Source: Mailhella massiliensis (GTDB lineage Bacteria > Desulfobacterota > Desulfovibrionia > Desulfovibrionales > Desulfovibrionaceae). From it: DNA of 64,000 nucleotides. Positions 53,526-61,896 of this stretch are shown piece after piece (the first letter of the stretch is position 1; each line of letters starts with the position of its first letter). The notes beneath the pieces were generated by a model that saw only the letters and a list, made by a program, of their open reading frames with translations, was not told the origin of the DNA and searched no databases. Position numbers and translations under genes: made by a program. The stretch is taken from the NCBI RefSeq assembly GCF_900155525.1, contig NZ_LT706952.1, positions 630,406-694,405 of the forward strand, written 5' to 3'.

Positions 53526-55897
53526 CTGCAGGAAAACGCCGCCGAAGGGAAGGAATAGCCCTGCGCGTTGAGGCCGGGAACATTCAAAAACAGGCTGTTG
53601 TATTCATACGGTGAATTGCGCAGCACCGTCAATTCCGCCGGCGTCAATATCTGAAAACGCAGGAACCAGTGCTGCTGACGGCACCATGTCTGAAGCAGGC
53701 TCATGAGCGCCTCCACGCCCGCCTCTCCGCATATCTGCCCGGGCAGAAGCGTGGAGAACATGACCCGCGCCCCGAGGGAGGGAATATCGGGATTCTGCAC
53801 CGCCGTTTCCGAACTGAGCGACACCGTGGGACCGAGCGTCCTCACCAGGTGCGAGGGGGTGACGCCGAAAGAAAAATTGTTGCCTGCGAAACGCCCGTCC
53901 GCCGTGGCTCCCGAAACGCGGCCCATGGCGATGTGCGCCTTCACCGGCACATAGAAGATTTCCCCCCTGCCGCCGTAGCTGTTCACCTCGCTCCTCGCTC
54001 TTGTGAGGAGCAGCCTGTCGATGTGGCGGCCGATGTCGTCCACCCAGGGGATGCGGTTGCCGTATTTGGGCGAGTTCAGGCAGAGCTGACGCACGTCCTC
54101 ATGCCCTTCGAAGTTCACCGCGAGAATATCCAGAAGTTCACGCAGGGAAAGCTTCTTCTGCCGGAAGACCAGCGTGTCTATGGCGGCCAGGGAATCCACC
54201 ACGGTGGCGAAGCCGATGATGCCGAGAAAACCGCCGATGCTGCGGCCTTCGGGCACGGCCCCCACGGACATGTCCACCCCGTGTTTCATGCACAGATCAT
54301 GCAGGCAGGAAAGCAGCGGAGAAGCGATGTGCCGAGGCCGCAGGCGCTCCAGTATGCCCTGCTGCCGGAAGGCCATGTCGAGAATGTGCAGAAGCTGACG
54401 CCGGAAAAGCTCCATGAGCTGTTCAAAGGAGCCTATGGCCTCGGCAGGCCCCGTGGAAAGGCCCGTGCGGCGGGAAGGCTTGGGGGAACAGTAGCCGTCG
54501 TGCAGGGCCATTTCCAGCACGGCGGGCAGGTTCAGCCAGGTGGCTCCCACGAAATAGGTGTCCTTGTTGATGAGCCTCGCCTCGGAATAGCCGCTGCCGC
54601 AGTAGTCGCGCGCCTCCTCCGCCGTGGCTCCGTTGGCCGTCTGCCGCGCGATGATGGTCTCGTCGTTGAAAAGCACGGGACTTGCGCCGTTTTTCTGGGT
54701 GGCGCGGCATATCTCCCTCAGAAATTCCTCCGGCGTGTCCTTATGGATACGCACGCCGAGATACGGATAGTCCAGCGGAAATTCCGAGGCCGAACGCAGA
54801 ATCAGGAAGGAAAGAGCGTTGGTGGCGTCGCCGCCGGAAGCGAGCCTGCCGCCCAGGGTGGTGAATTCCCAGTGGGCGAGATCCTCATAAATCTTGGCGC
54901 CCGTGGGCGAAGGCTTGAGGCGCACGAACTGGGCAAGGTGACACCACAGATCGTCGAGATACTCACGCGCCTTCTGCTGCGTCAGCACGCCGGAGGCAAT
55001 GTCCTTCTCGTACAGAGGCCGGAGATACTGGTCCATGCGGCCGTTGCTGATGTTGCCGCCGTACTCCGCCTCCATGCGGGAAACCATCTGCGTGAACCAC
55101 TGGGCCTGAACGGCGTCGGCAAAGCTTTCCGCAGGTTCCCACGGCACGCGGCGGCAGCGTTCGGCAAGGGCGAGACGCTCCTTGCGGAATTCCTCCGTCG
55201 CCGCCCCGAGAGCCTGTTCCTCGGCAAGGGCGGCAAAGCGTTCGGCAAAACGCCGTACCCCCCGGCAGATTTCCAGCACCGCCTCGTAAAAATCCCGCTT
55301 TTCCGCCGGAGCTTCCGCGAGCTTTTTCTCCGCCTCCTCCGCAATGCCCCGGAATCCCCGCCGCAGCACCTTGTCGTAGTCCAGCGCCCACTGGAGCGAA
55401 TGACGCACCGTGGCCGTTTCCTGCACGATGAAGGCGGGATGCGAGGCGTCGCCGTTGATGTAGAGAAGGTTCTTCAGCTCCGGCGGCAGCTCGGAATAAA
55501 AATGCTCCTGATAGGTGCGGCCGTGCCAGTAGGGAAGTATCCGCGTGCGGGCAAGCTCCATGTCGCCGCCTGAAATCAGAAACTCCTCGGGAGCGAAATC
55601 CTCGTCTTCCAGAAAGGCGCTGTCGAGTTCGGGATAGAAGATGCCGCAGCGGCCGGAACCGAAGGAACCGGCAAGCATCTCGTCGGGAGAAAGTTCCACG
55701 GGAACATGATCGAGCACATGCACGAGAGCCTTCGCCCAGCGCAGGGGAAGAGGCAGATTCTCCGTTTCCCGCATGGACTCGGTGAAGTACAGCGCCCTGC
55801 CCATGAACAGGCGGGGACGCGAAGCGGCTATGCGGCTGATGCGCCGGGCAAGACGCGAAGGCCTCCTGTACGGCGCGGGAAGAGAGATCTGATTCAT
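53501..55897 (-). CDS. Glycyl radical enzyme homologue with Tyr in place of the catalytic Cys
   Basis: A 798-aa protein collinear with pyruvate-formate-lyase-type GREs, closest by eye to the sulfite-lyase group: ALYFTESMRETENLPLPLRW, the TVRHSLQW segment, AHWEFTTLGG and VVDSLAAIDTLVF. Where the thiyl-radical Cys stands (SGCxE), it has SGYSEAR: Tyr437, with Glu439 kept. A Cys occurs four residues earlier (Cys433). The glycyl loop aligns as VPGLNAQ (Gly775) in place of RIAGYSA. The distance from residue 437 to 775 is 338, exactly that between Cys469 and Gly807 of the GRE at 56871-59369, so this is divergence, not a frameshift. It may be an inactive partner or a GRE with novel chemistry. Confidence 0.85.
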   Translation of the reverse strand: MNQISLPAPYRRPSRLARRISRIAASRPRLFMGRALYFTESMRETENLPLPLRWAKALVHVLDHVPVELSPDEMLAGSFGSGRCGIFYPELDSAFLEDEDFAPEEFLISGGDMELARTRILPYWHGRTYQEHFYSELPPELKNLLYINGDASHPAFIVQETATVRHSLQWALDYDKVLRRGFRGIAEEAEKKLAEAPAEKRDFYEAVLEICRGVRRFAERFAALAEEQALGAATEEFRKERLALAERCRRVPWEPAESFADAVQAQWFTQMVSRMEAEYGGNISNGRMDQYLRPLYEKDIASGVLTQQKAREYLDDLWCHLAQFVRLKPSPTGAKIYEDLAHWEFTTLGGRLASGGDATNALSFLILRSASEFPLDYPYLGVRIHKDTPEEFLREICRATQKNGASPVLFNDETIIARQTANGATAEEARDYCGSGYSEARLINKDTYFVGATWLNLPAVLEMALHDGYCSPKPSRRTGLSTGPAEAIGSFEQLMELFRRQLLHILDMAFRQQGILERLRPRHIASPLLSCLHDLCMKHGVDMSVGAVPEGRSIGGFLGIIGFATVVDSLAAIDTLVFRQKKLSLRELLDILAVNFEGHEDVRQLCLNSPKYGNRIPWVDDIGRHIDRLLLTRARSEVNSYGGRGEIFYVPVKAHIAMGRVSGATADGRFAGNNFSFGVTPSHLVRTLGPTVSLSSETAVQNPDIPSLGARVMFSTLLPGQICGEAGVEALMSLLQTWCRQQHWFLRFQILTPAELTVLRNSPYEYNSLFLNVPGLNAQGYSFPSAAFSCRCPLQKAR

Positions 55898-55922
55898 GCT
55901 TTCCCCCGAAGAAGCAAGGATA

Positions 55923-56813
55923 TTATAGGGAAGCGACCTTTTTTTTCAAGGCTTCAAAGTCCGCTCCGGGAAGCTGTACATCGCCCATGGGATAGCTTCT
56001 GCCCAGCGACTCGTACTTGGAACGCCCCATGCTGTGATAGGCCAGAAGCTCGTATTCCGCGCCGAGGGAACGGGCGAAATCGGCCGTGGCGAGCAGGTTG
56101 TCCTCGTCGTCGTTGATGCCGGGAATCACGGGCGTGCGTATTCTGAGGGGCAGGGAGGGAAATTCCCGGCGGAGCGCCTCAAGGTTGGAGAGAATGCGCT
56201 TGTTGGAAACCCCCGTGGCCTTCATGTGCGCCTGCTCGTCCATATGCTTTACGTCCACCATGAGGTGACGGATATGGGGCATGACGGAAAGGAAGGTCTC
56301 CTCGGGGGCGAAGGCGCTCGTTTCCATGGCCACGTCTATTCTTCTGCGCCCGGCCTCCCGGCAGAGCGCCAGCAGAAACGCCGGCTGCATGAGCGGTTCT
56401 CCCCCGCTCACGGTAAGCCCGCCGCCGGAACGGGTATAGAAAAGGGCGTCCTGCTCCACCACCTTCAGCACTTCTTCCACGGTATAGGGCCTGCCGTAGA
56501 ACACCAGCGCCTTGTCGGGGCAGACCTTGACGCAGTCGGGGCATTCGGCCCGGCACAGATCGCGCCGTATGGCAAGGGTGCGGTCTTCCTTCAGGGAAAG
56601 CACGCCTTTCCCGCAGCGGACCACGCATCGGCCGCAGCCGAAGCATTTTTCGGGCCTGTACCCGTGTTCCGGCTCCGGGGACTGGGATTCGGGGTTGCAG
56701 CACCACAGACAGCGCAGGGGACAGCCCTTGAAGAAGACCAGCGTGCGTATCCCCGGGCCGTCGTGTATGGAAAATTTCTGAATATTGAAAATGATGCCGT
56801 GCGTCGCGCTCAT
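55923..56813 (-). CDS. Glycyl radical enzyme activase, radical SAM (first of the operon)
   Basis: A 296-aa canonical GRE activase: IHDGPGIRTLVFFKGCPLRC with SAM-cluster cysteines Cys31, 35 and 38 (CPLRCLWC), then a ferredoxin-like insert with CFGCGRCVVRC and CRAECPDCVKVCP, VSGGEPL and HLMVDVKHMD. It uses SAM to install the glycyl radical on its partner. It lies 57 bases after the sulfite-lyase-type GRE gene and 25 bases before the Cys-less homologue. By motif quality and position it most likely activates the former. The start ATG at 56813 has GGAG close upstream. Confidence 0.93.
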   Translation of the reverse strand: MSATHGIIFNIQKFSIHDGPGIRTLVFFKGCPLRCLWCCNPESQSPEPEHGYRPEKCFGCGRCVVRCGKGVLSLKEDRTLAIRRDLCRAECPDCVKVCPDKALVFYGRPYTVEEVLKVVEQDALFYTRSGGGLTVSGGEPLMQPAFLLALCREAGRRRIDVAMETSAFAPEETFLSVMPHIRHLMVDVKHMDEQAHMKATGVSNKRILSNLEALRREFPSLPLRIRTPVIPGINDDEDNLLATADFARSLGAEYELLAYHSMGRSKYESLGRSYPMGDVQLPGADFEALKKKVASL

Positions 56814-56870
56814 GGAGGCTCCTGAAAACCGGCCCGGAGCGGAGACTCCGGGCCGGCGGAAGGAAAAGAA

Positions 56871-59369
56871 CTACATCTTGTCGTGTTCCGTTCTGGCGAT
56901 CAGGTCGTTCTGCAGATCGCGGGAAAGTTCCGTAAAGTAGGCGCTGTAGCCCGCGATACGGACGATGAGTCCCTTGTAGAGCTCGGGATGCTGCTGGGCC
57001 TGAATGAGCGTTTCACGGTTGATGACGTTGAACTGCACATGCCACAGACGCAGATCGCAGAACACGCGGATGAAGTCTACGAGCTTTCTGGTGCCGTCCT
57101 CCCCTTCCAGGCACTTGGGGGAGAACTTCACATTGAGAAGACGCGCGGCCCTCTGGCTCATGTTGTAGTTCTTGGTGTTGAAGTTGGAACGCAGCACGGC
57201 GGTGGGTCCGTTGATATCCGCGCCGTGGGAGGCGGAGGAACCGTCGGAAAGCGGCGTCCAGGCCTTGCGCCCGTTGGGCGTGGCCGAAACCACACGGCCG
57301 AAGGGCACATGGGAGGTGAAGGGCACCATGCGGAAGTCGCAGCGGATGCCGAGCCTGTGCGCGTATTTCGCGCTGAACTCCTGGGCCAGACGGTCGATTT
57401 CAAGGCCGATGGAATCGGCGTATTCATCATCGTTGCCGTACTTGGGCGCGTTGGCGAGTATGGCCTGCACGTCCTCCTTGCCCACGAAGTCGCACTCAAG
57501 AGCGTCCAGCACTTCCTGCATGGACAGGATGCCGTCTTCGTACACCACCTTCTTGATGGCGGCGAGGGAGTCGATGGCCGTGCTGTAGCCCAGGCATTCA
57601 AAGTAACCGAGGTTCAGGCCGCCCTTGTACTGATGATCCTGATGCAGGTCCACACATTCGCGCATGGCAAGCACATGCAGGGAATCGGATACCGGCGTGG
57701 CGAAGTGGGCAGCACGGGTTCTGATGATGTGGTACTGCTGGAGGAAGGCGTGACGGATGATGAACATCTGCTGCTTCACATAGGCGTTCCAGAACTTCTC
57801 CCAGGTATCAAAGGTACGCACGTCGCCGGTTTCCAGCGTGAGCAGCTCGTCGCCGAACTTCTTCATGCGGCCGTTGTACAGGGTGAGTTCCACCGCGGCG
57901 CCCAGGCTGAACTGGGCATGACCGCTCGTGTAGGTATCCACGCGGGGCATACGGATTTCAGCGCAGCCCGAGGCCGCGTAGTCGTAGATCTCTTCCAGAG
58001 GCGCGCCCTTGGCCAGATGCAGAGGGATGATTTCCTCATCGTTCAGAAGCTTGGGGAAACCGCAGCCCTGCTTGATGGTTTCGGCAACCTCGTAAAGGTA
58101 GCGTTCCGGGCTGCGGGCATGAATGCGCGCGGCAAGGTCGGGATAATGCAGGGGGCATTCGCGCTTGGAGCGCAGCACCACATAGGTGAGTTCGTTGGTG
58201 GCGTCGCGGCCGTCGCGGGTCTGGCCGCCTATGGTCACGGCCTCCCAGTGGGAATAGCCTTCATGGGTGGCCTTGTTGTAGGGAGTGATGGCCAGGTCCA
58301 GGCACTGGGCCATGTTCACCCACATGCACTGGAAAAGTTCCACGGCCCTGTCTTCATCCATGATCCCTTCGCGCACGTCCTTTTCATAATAGGGCCAGAA
58401 AAGCTGGTCCATGCGGCCGTTGGTGGGATTGGAGCTGATTTTCTGTTCGAGGCGGGCAAAGGCCTGCACGAACCAGTGGGCCTGCAACGCTTCGTAGAAG
58501 GTGCGGGGCGGATTTTCGGGCACCCATTCGCAGTTTTCCGCAATCTGCAGAAGCTCCGCGCGGCGCTTCCCGTCCTTTTCCGCGGCGGCCAGCTCACGGG
58601 CCCTGGCCGCATAGCGGTGCGCCCAGGTCACGATGCCTTCGCTCAGCAGCACCATGGCTTCCAGGTAGGGACGCTTTTCGCACTGGTCCAGAGGATCGTC
58701 GGGGTCAAGAGCGGCAAGAGCGGCAAGAGCCTCCTCCTTGATGCCCTTGTACCCCAGCTTGAACAGACGTTCGTAGTCGAGGCACCACTGAAGGCTGGAA
58801 CGGTTGGAGGCCGTTTCGCAGCAGATGTAGCGCGACTGATAGCCGCCCTCGTCGGCATAGGCCAGACGATGAGAATCCCCGGGCAGGCGCTTGTTCAGAT
58901 CCTGATGGAAGGTCTTGTCCTTCCAGTAGGGAGTGATGAGCTCTTCCACCACGCGGGCGTCTTCTTCCGTGACTTCAAAGGGAGAGGCGGGATCGGAGGG
59001 AAGTTCCTTCAGGGCCGAGGCCTGATAGTCGCCGTCCAGTTCCGGGTACAGGATGCCGTAACGGGAACCCTGATGTCCCATGCGGCCCACGATGAGCTGA
59101 TCGTCGTCGATGTAGACGGTCATCTTCTCACCCATGTGCTTCAGTGCCTTGGCCCAGCGCAGCACCAGCATTTCGCCTTCGGTTTCCTTCATGGATTCCG
59201 TGAACAGACGGGCGCGCTCCACGTCGATGAACGGCTTTTTGCCGTCAAAGACGCTGATGAGCTTGTACAGGCGCGGATGCTTCGCTTCGTTGGGGTCCTT
59301 CTTGCCCGCGATGCGGTCGAGAATGGTCTGTTCCTGGCCGGAATAGGCCAGATGTTCACAGCAGGACAT
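56871..59369 (-). CDS. Glycyl radical C-S lyase, isethionate/DHPS sulfite-lyase type (IslA/HpsG-like)
   Basis: An 832-aa GRE; the ATG at 59369 (AAGGAG well placed) is preferred over the upstream frame start. The thiyl Cys469 and Glu471 are in SGCAEIRMP and the glycyl radical Gly807 in VRIAGYSAYF, both canonical. The segment NRSSLQW and the stretch RMVPFTSHVPFG keep the Arg/Gln and Arg/Phe positions I associate with sulfonate binding in isethionate sulfite-lyase. Length, Cys numbering (469 versus ~468) and the C-terminus DLQNDLIARTEHDKM also fit that family. The reaction would release sulfite plus acetaldehyde (from isethionate) or hydroxyacetone (from DHPS); sequence alone does not tell which. 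Cytoplasmic, strictly anaerobic. Neighbours: its activase and a TRAP importer. Confidence 0.9.
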   Translation of the reverse strand: MSCCEHLAYSGQEQTILDRIAGKKDPNEAKHPRLYKLISVFDGKKPFIDVERARLFTESMKETEGEMLVLRWAKALKHMGEKMTVYIDDDQLIVGRMGHQGSRYGILYPELDGDYQASALKELPSDPASPFEVTEEDARVVEELITPYWKDKTFHQDLNKRLPGDSHRLAYADEGGYQSRYICCETASNRSSLQWCLDYERLFKLGYKGIKEEALAALAALDPDDPLDQCEKRPYLEAMVLLSEGIVTWAHRYAARARELAAAEKDGKRRAELLQIAENCEWVPENPPRTFYEALQAHWFVQAFARLEQKISSNPTNGRMDQLFWPYYEKDVREGIMDEDRAVELFQCMWVNMAQCLDLAITPYNKATHEGYSHWEAVTIGGQTRDGRDATNELTYVVLRSKRECPLHYPDLAARIHARSPERYLYEVAETIKQGCGFPKLLNDEEIIPLHLAKGAPLEEIYDYAASGCAEIRMPRVDTYTSGHAQFSLGAAVELTLYNGRMKKFGDELLTLETGDVRTFDTWEKFWNAYVKQQMFIIRHAFLQQYHIIRTRAAHFATPVSDSLHVLAMRECVDLHQDHQYKGGLNLGYFECLGYSTAIDSLAAIKKVVYEDGILSMQEVLDALECDFVGKEDVQAILANAPKYGNDDEYADSIGLEIDRLAQEFSAKYAHRLGIRCDFRMVPFTSHVPFGRVVSATPNGRKAWTPLSDGSSASHGADINGPTAVLRSNFNTKNYNMSQRAARLLNVKFSPKCLEGEDGTRKLVDFIRVFCDLRLWHVQFNVINRETLIQAQQHPELYKGLIVRIAGYSAYFTELSRDLQNDLIARTEHDKM

Positions 59370-59519
59370 GACAATGCTCCTTGGAACGGCTTGTCGTGAA
59401 AAAGCCGCCGGAAGGACGCGGGAGCGGACACCCGCGCCGGGGTACAAAAAATGCGCGTTTTCCGCAGTACGCGGGCAGTGCGGCCGCTGAACGACGTTTT
59501 CAGGGCCGCCTGCGCTGAT

Positions 59520-60350
59520 TTAAAGTCCGAGAAATTCCCGGCCGTTGACGTGGGAAATCCGTTCCATGACTTCCGGGCTGAAAGGCATGTTGCGGAAGGC
59601 GGAAACCGCCCGGCTCACGTCCACAAAGGGGTTGGCGCTGGCAAAAAGCACCTTGCGGGAAATGACGGAGCCTGCGGCCTCGATGAGCGTCTGCGACTGG
59701 GGCTTGCCCACGCAGGTTGAGAAATCGAGATACACGTTGCGGTTGCGCTGCGTCACGGCCACGGCCTCGAGCATCCACGGATAACCGCCGTGACTGATGA
59801 GAATGCGCAGCTCGGGAAAATCGCGCGCCACGTTGTCGATGTACACGGGGTGCATGGGGTCGAGGGAAACGTCGGGCATGAAGGGAGAAAGCCCCGCCGT
59901 GATGATGACGGGCACGTTCAGCTCGCAGCATACCGTATAAAGGGGATAGTAGAGCGCGTCGTCGGCGCGGATATGCGCCATGCACGGCTCTATGGACGCA
60001 CCGCGCATCCCGTCTTCTTCCACCGCACGGCGGAACTCGCGCACGCCCGCCATTTTCTTGTGCGGGTCGAAACCGTAAAAGCCGATGAAAAGGTCGGGAA
60101 AGGCCCGCATACACTCCAGCACCAGATCGTTGGAGGGCGGATAGGCATAGGTGCTTTCACAGTCGCGGCCGGTGTACACGGCCTTCTCGATGCCCAGAGA
60201 CTGCAGCTCTTCCACGCAGGCTTCAAGGCTCTTTGCAGGCGTGGAAGCAAAGGGGGTGAGCTTGACGTATTCCCTGTACACGGGATGCCTGATGAAACTG
60301 TCCAGCGACGCTCTGGTCGAGGGCCGGTAACGGAAATCTATGATGGACAT
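59520..60350 (-). CDS. Amidohydrolase-2-like TIM-barrel protein lacking the N-terminal HxH
   Basis: A 276-aa protein of the amidohydrolase 2/ACMSD-like group, starting at the ATG at 60350 (GAGAGGAAAA upstream; an extra 23 residues upstream are unlikely). The barrel start reads MSIIDFRYRPST, where metal-dependent members have DxHxH; later elements include MRGASIEPCM, VPVIITAGL, ILISHGGYPW and VLFASANPF. The IDFRxRP start is a subgroup trait and implies altered or absent metal binding. It is the first gene of the glycyl-radical operon, so it should act on the substrate or a carbonyl product; no specific reaction can be named. Confidence 0.82.
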   Translation of the reverse strand: MSIIDFRYRPSTRASLDSFIRHPVYREYVKLTPFASTPAKSLEACVEELQSLGIEKAVYTGRDCESTYAYPPSNDLVLECMRAFPDLFIGFYGFDPHKKMAGVREFRRAVEEDGMRGASIEPCMAHIRADDALYYPLYTVCCELNVPVIITAGLSPFMPDVSLDPMHPVYIDNVARDFPELRILISHGGYPWMLEAVAVTQRNRNVYLDFSTCVGKPQSQTLIEAAGSVISRKVLFASANPFVDVSRAVSAFRNMPFSPEVMERISHVNGREFLGL

Positions 60351-60378
60351 GTCTTTTTCCTCTCTTGGGCATCTTATT

Positions 60379-60394
60379 TTCAAAAAACATGCCA
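60379..60394 (-). promoter_or_regulatory. Sigma-54-like promoter of the glycyl-radical operon
   Basis: The minus strand reads TGGCATGTTTTTTGAA: perfect -24 half, -12 half TTGA instead of TTGC, exact spacing; 29-44 bases before the ATG at 60350. Confidence 0.5.
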
Positions 60395-60747
60395 ACATAT
60401 AAAATATTATATATATCAATATATTACAAGAATACCCCTTTTCCCCAAAACTCTTCTGCGAGTTCTTTCATTTGGGCGTTTGCAATACCGGCAACCCATA
60501 AAACATGACCATATCTGCATGGAATCCATCATGTTGGAGCCATTGTCCCACCTTGCTGCTCGAACTGGAACCGGTCCTCTGAGAAGAACGTGTTTGCAAA
60601 AACAAAAATGCCCTTCTTTCCTCCCCCCTTTATTTGCAATAAAAATAACAATGCACCCCTTACACGGATCTGCACGACGCTATTCCTGACAGACCCATCA
60701 AAATAAAAAGTATAAAATTCAATAAAATATAAAAATTACCAATATAT

Positions 60748-60763
60748 TGGCACGGATTTTGCA
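60748..60763 (+). promoter_or_regulatory. Sigma-54 promoter of the TRAP transporter genes
   Basis: TGGCACGGATTTTGCA matches TGGCACG-N4-TTGCW exactly, 95-110 bases before the TAXI protein start. The ~350 bases between this and the divergent promoter at 60379-60394 hold no gene and must carry the activator sites; no single dyad stands out. Confidence 0.85.
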
Positions 60764-60857
60764 AAATTACTTCACAAAAGCGTTCCGTGCGAAAAAGCTT
60801 ACCTGCAAAGCTATGCTTGCTTTCCTGCGAACGGACTTTTAACCCCAGGGAGTTTTT

Positions 60858-61820
60858 ATGAATCGTTTCCTGCACTCAGCTCTGGTAATGGCCCTCGCCC
60901 TGTGTTTCGGCTCTTCCGCCGCGACGGCCGCCCCGCGGGGCGGCTCCGTTGGCACCGCCACCGTAGGCGGCACCTACTATATCTGGTCCGGCCCGTGGAA
61001 TCAGATCGTCCGTGAAGCCATCCCCGACTACGCGATGAATATTGAGGTAACCGGCGGTCCCGTGCACAACATCAAACTGATTGAAAGCCGGGAACTGGAT
61101 TTCGGCACGGTAAGTATGCCCGCCGTCTTCGATGCATGGAATGGTCAGGACTGGGCAAAGAGAAAGTACCACAGCATCCGCACGCTCTTCCCCATGTATC
61201 CGAGCTACGCGACCTTCTATGCCCTGGCCGACTCCGGCCTCAAGAACATCCGCGATCTTGAAGGCAAGATTTTTGCTCCCGGGCCCAAGGGAGGGACTCC
61301 CGACCAGTATTACCGCAGCCTGCTGAAGCTCCTCAACATCACTCCCAAAAAAATCGTCAACACGGGCATGAACGACATTCCCGGCCAGATGACGGACGGC
61401 ATGATCGACGCGGCTGCAGGCAGCGGCGGCGAACCCTTCGCCCCCGCCGTCGAAGTGGACTCCACCAACACGGTGCAGATTCTCGACATCTCTCAGGAAG
61501 ATATGGAAACCTTCATCAAGGCATACCCCTCCTGGTACATAGGTATGAGACCTGCCGGCGGCTACAAAAACTTCACGACGCCCCGCCCCACGCTCATGTA
61601 CTGGAACCTGTTCATCTGTCATGAGTCTCTCGACGACGATCTGGCCTACAAGCTCATCGACGCCTTCTTCAGCCATCTCGACGCCTTCGAAAGCATTTAC
61701 AAGGATACCTGCAACACCCGCCCGGAAGACGTGCTCACCTCCTGCATCCCCATCCATCCCGGCGCCGCGCGCTGGTATAAGGAGCACGGTGTCAATATTC
61801 CCGACAATCTCATCCGATAA
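60858..61820 (+). CDS. TAXI-family TRAP transporter substrate-binding protein
   Basis: A 320-aa periplasmic protein with a Sec signal (MNRFLHSALVMALALCFGSS...ATAA) and the TAXI-type start GSVGTATVGGTYYIWSGPWN. Later family-like segments are VTGGPVHNIKLIESRELDFG, GPKGGTPDQYYRSLLKLL and AAGSGGEPFAPAV. It delivers substrate to the fused membrane component encoded next. It is divergent from the glycyl-radical operon and has a perfect sigma-54 promoter, so it probably imports that operon's sulfonate (isethionate, DHPS or a relative). Known isethionate importers are usually DctP-type, so a TAXI protein here would be unusual. GGGAG precedes the ATG. Confidence 0.92.
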   Translation: MNRFLHSALVMALALCFGSSAATAAPRGGSVGTATVGGTYYIWSGPWNQIVREAIPDYAMNIEVTGGPVHNIKLIESRELDFGTVSMPAVFDAWNGQDWAKRKYHSIRTLFPMYPSYATFYALADSGLKNIRDLEGKIFAPGPKGGTPDQYYRSLLKLLNITPKKIVNTGMNDIPGQMTDGMIDAAAGSGGEPFAPAVEVDSTNTVQILDISQEDMETFIKAYPSWYIGMRPAGGYKNFTTPRPTLMYWNLFICHESLDDDLAYKLIDAFFSHLDAFESIYKDTCNTRPEDVLTSCIPIHPGAARWYKEHGVNIPDNLIR

Positions 61821-61896
61821 CGCCCTCAGGCCCTTCATTCTTTCGGCACCCGCGGGGGAGGCCACGCCTCTCCCGCCTCCCGCCACCGGAGTACGC

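Noticed and set aside
53501-53600. Frameshift or truncation as the explanation for the odd C-terminus of the Cys-less GRE homologue
   Set aside because: The spacing from residue 437 to 775 equals that of the intact GRE (338), upstream and downstream similarity stays in one frame, and the end overlaps the regulator normally; substitution rather than frameshift explains it.
56883-59399. An 838-codon open frame antisense to the GRE gene
   Set aside because: The opposite strand encodes a GRE with intact catalytic motifs; the antisense translation is featureless.
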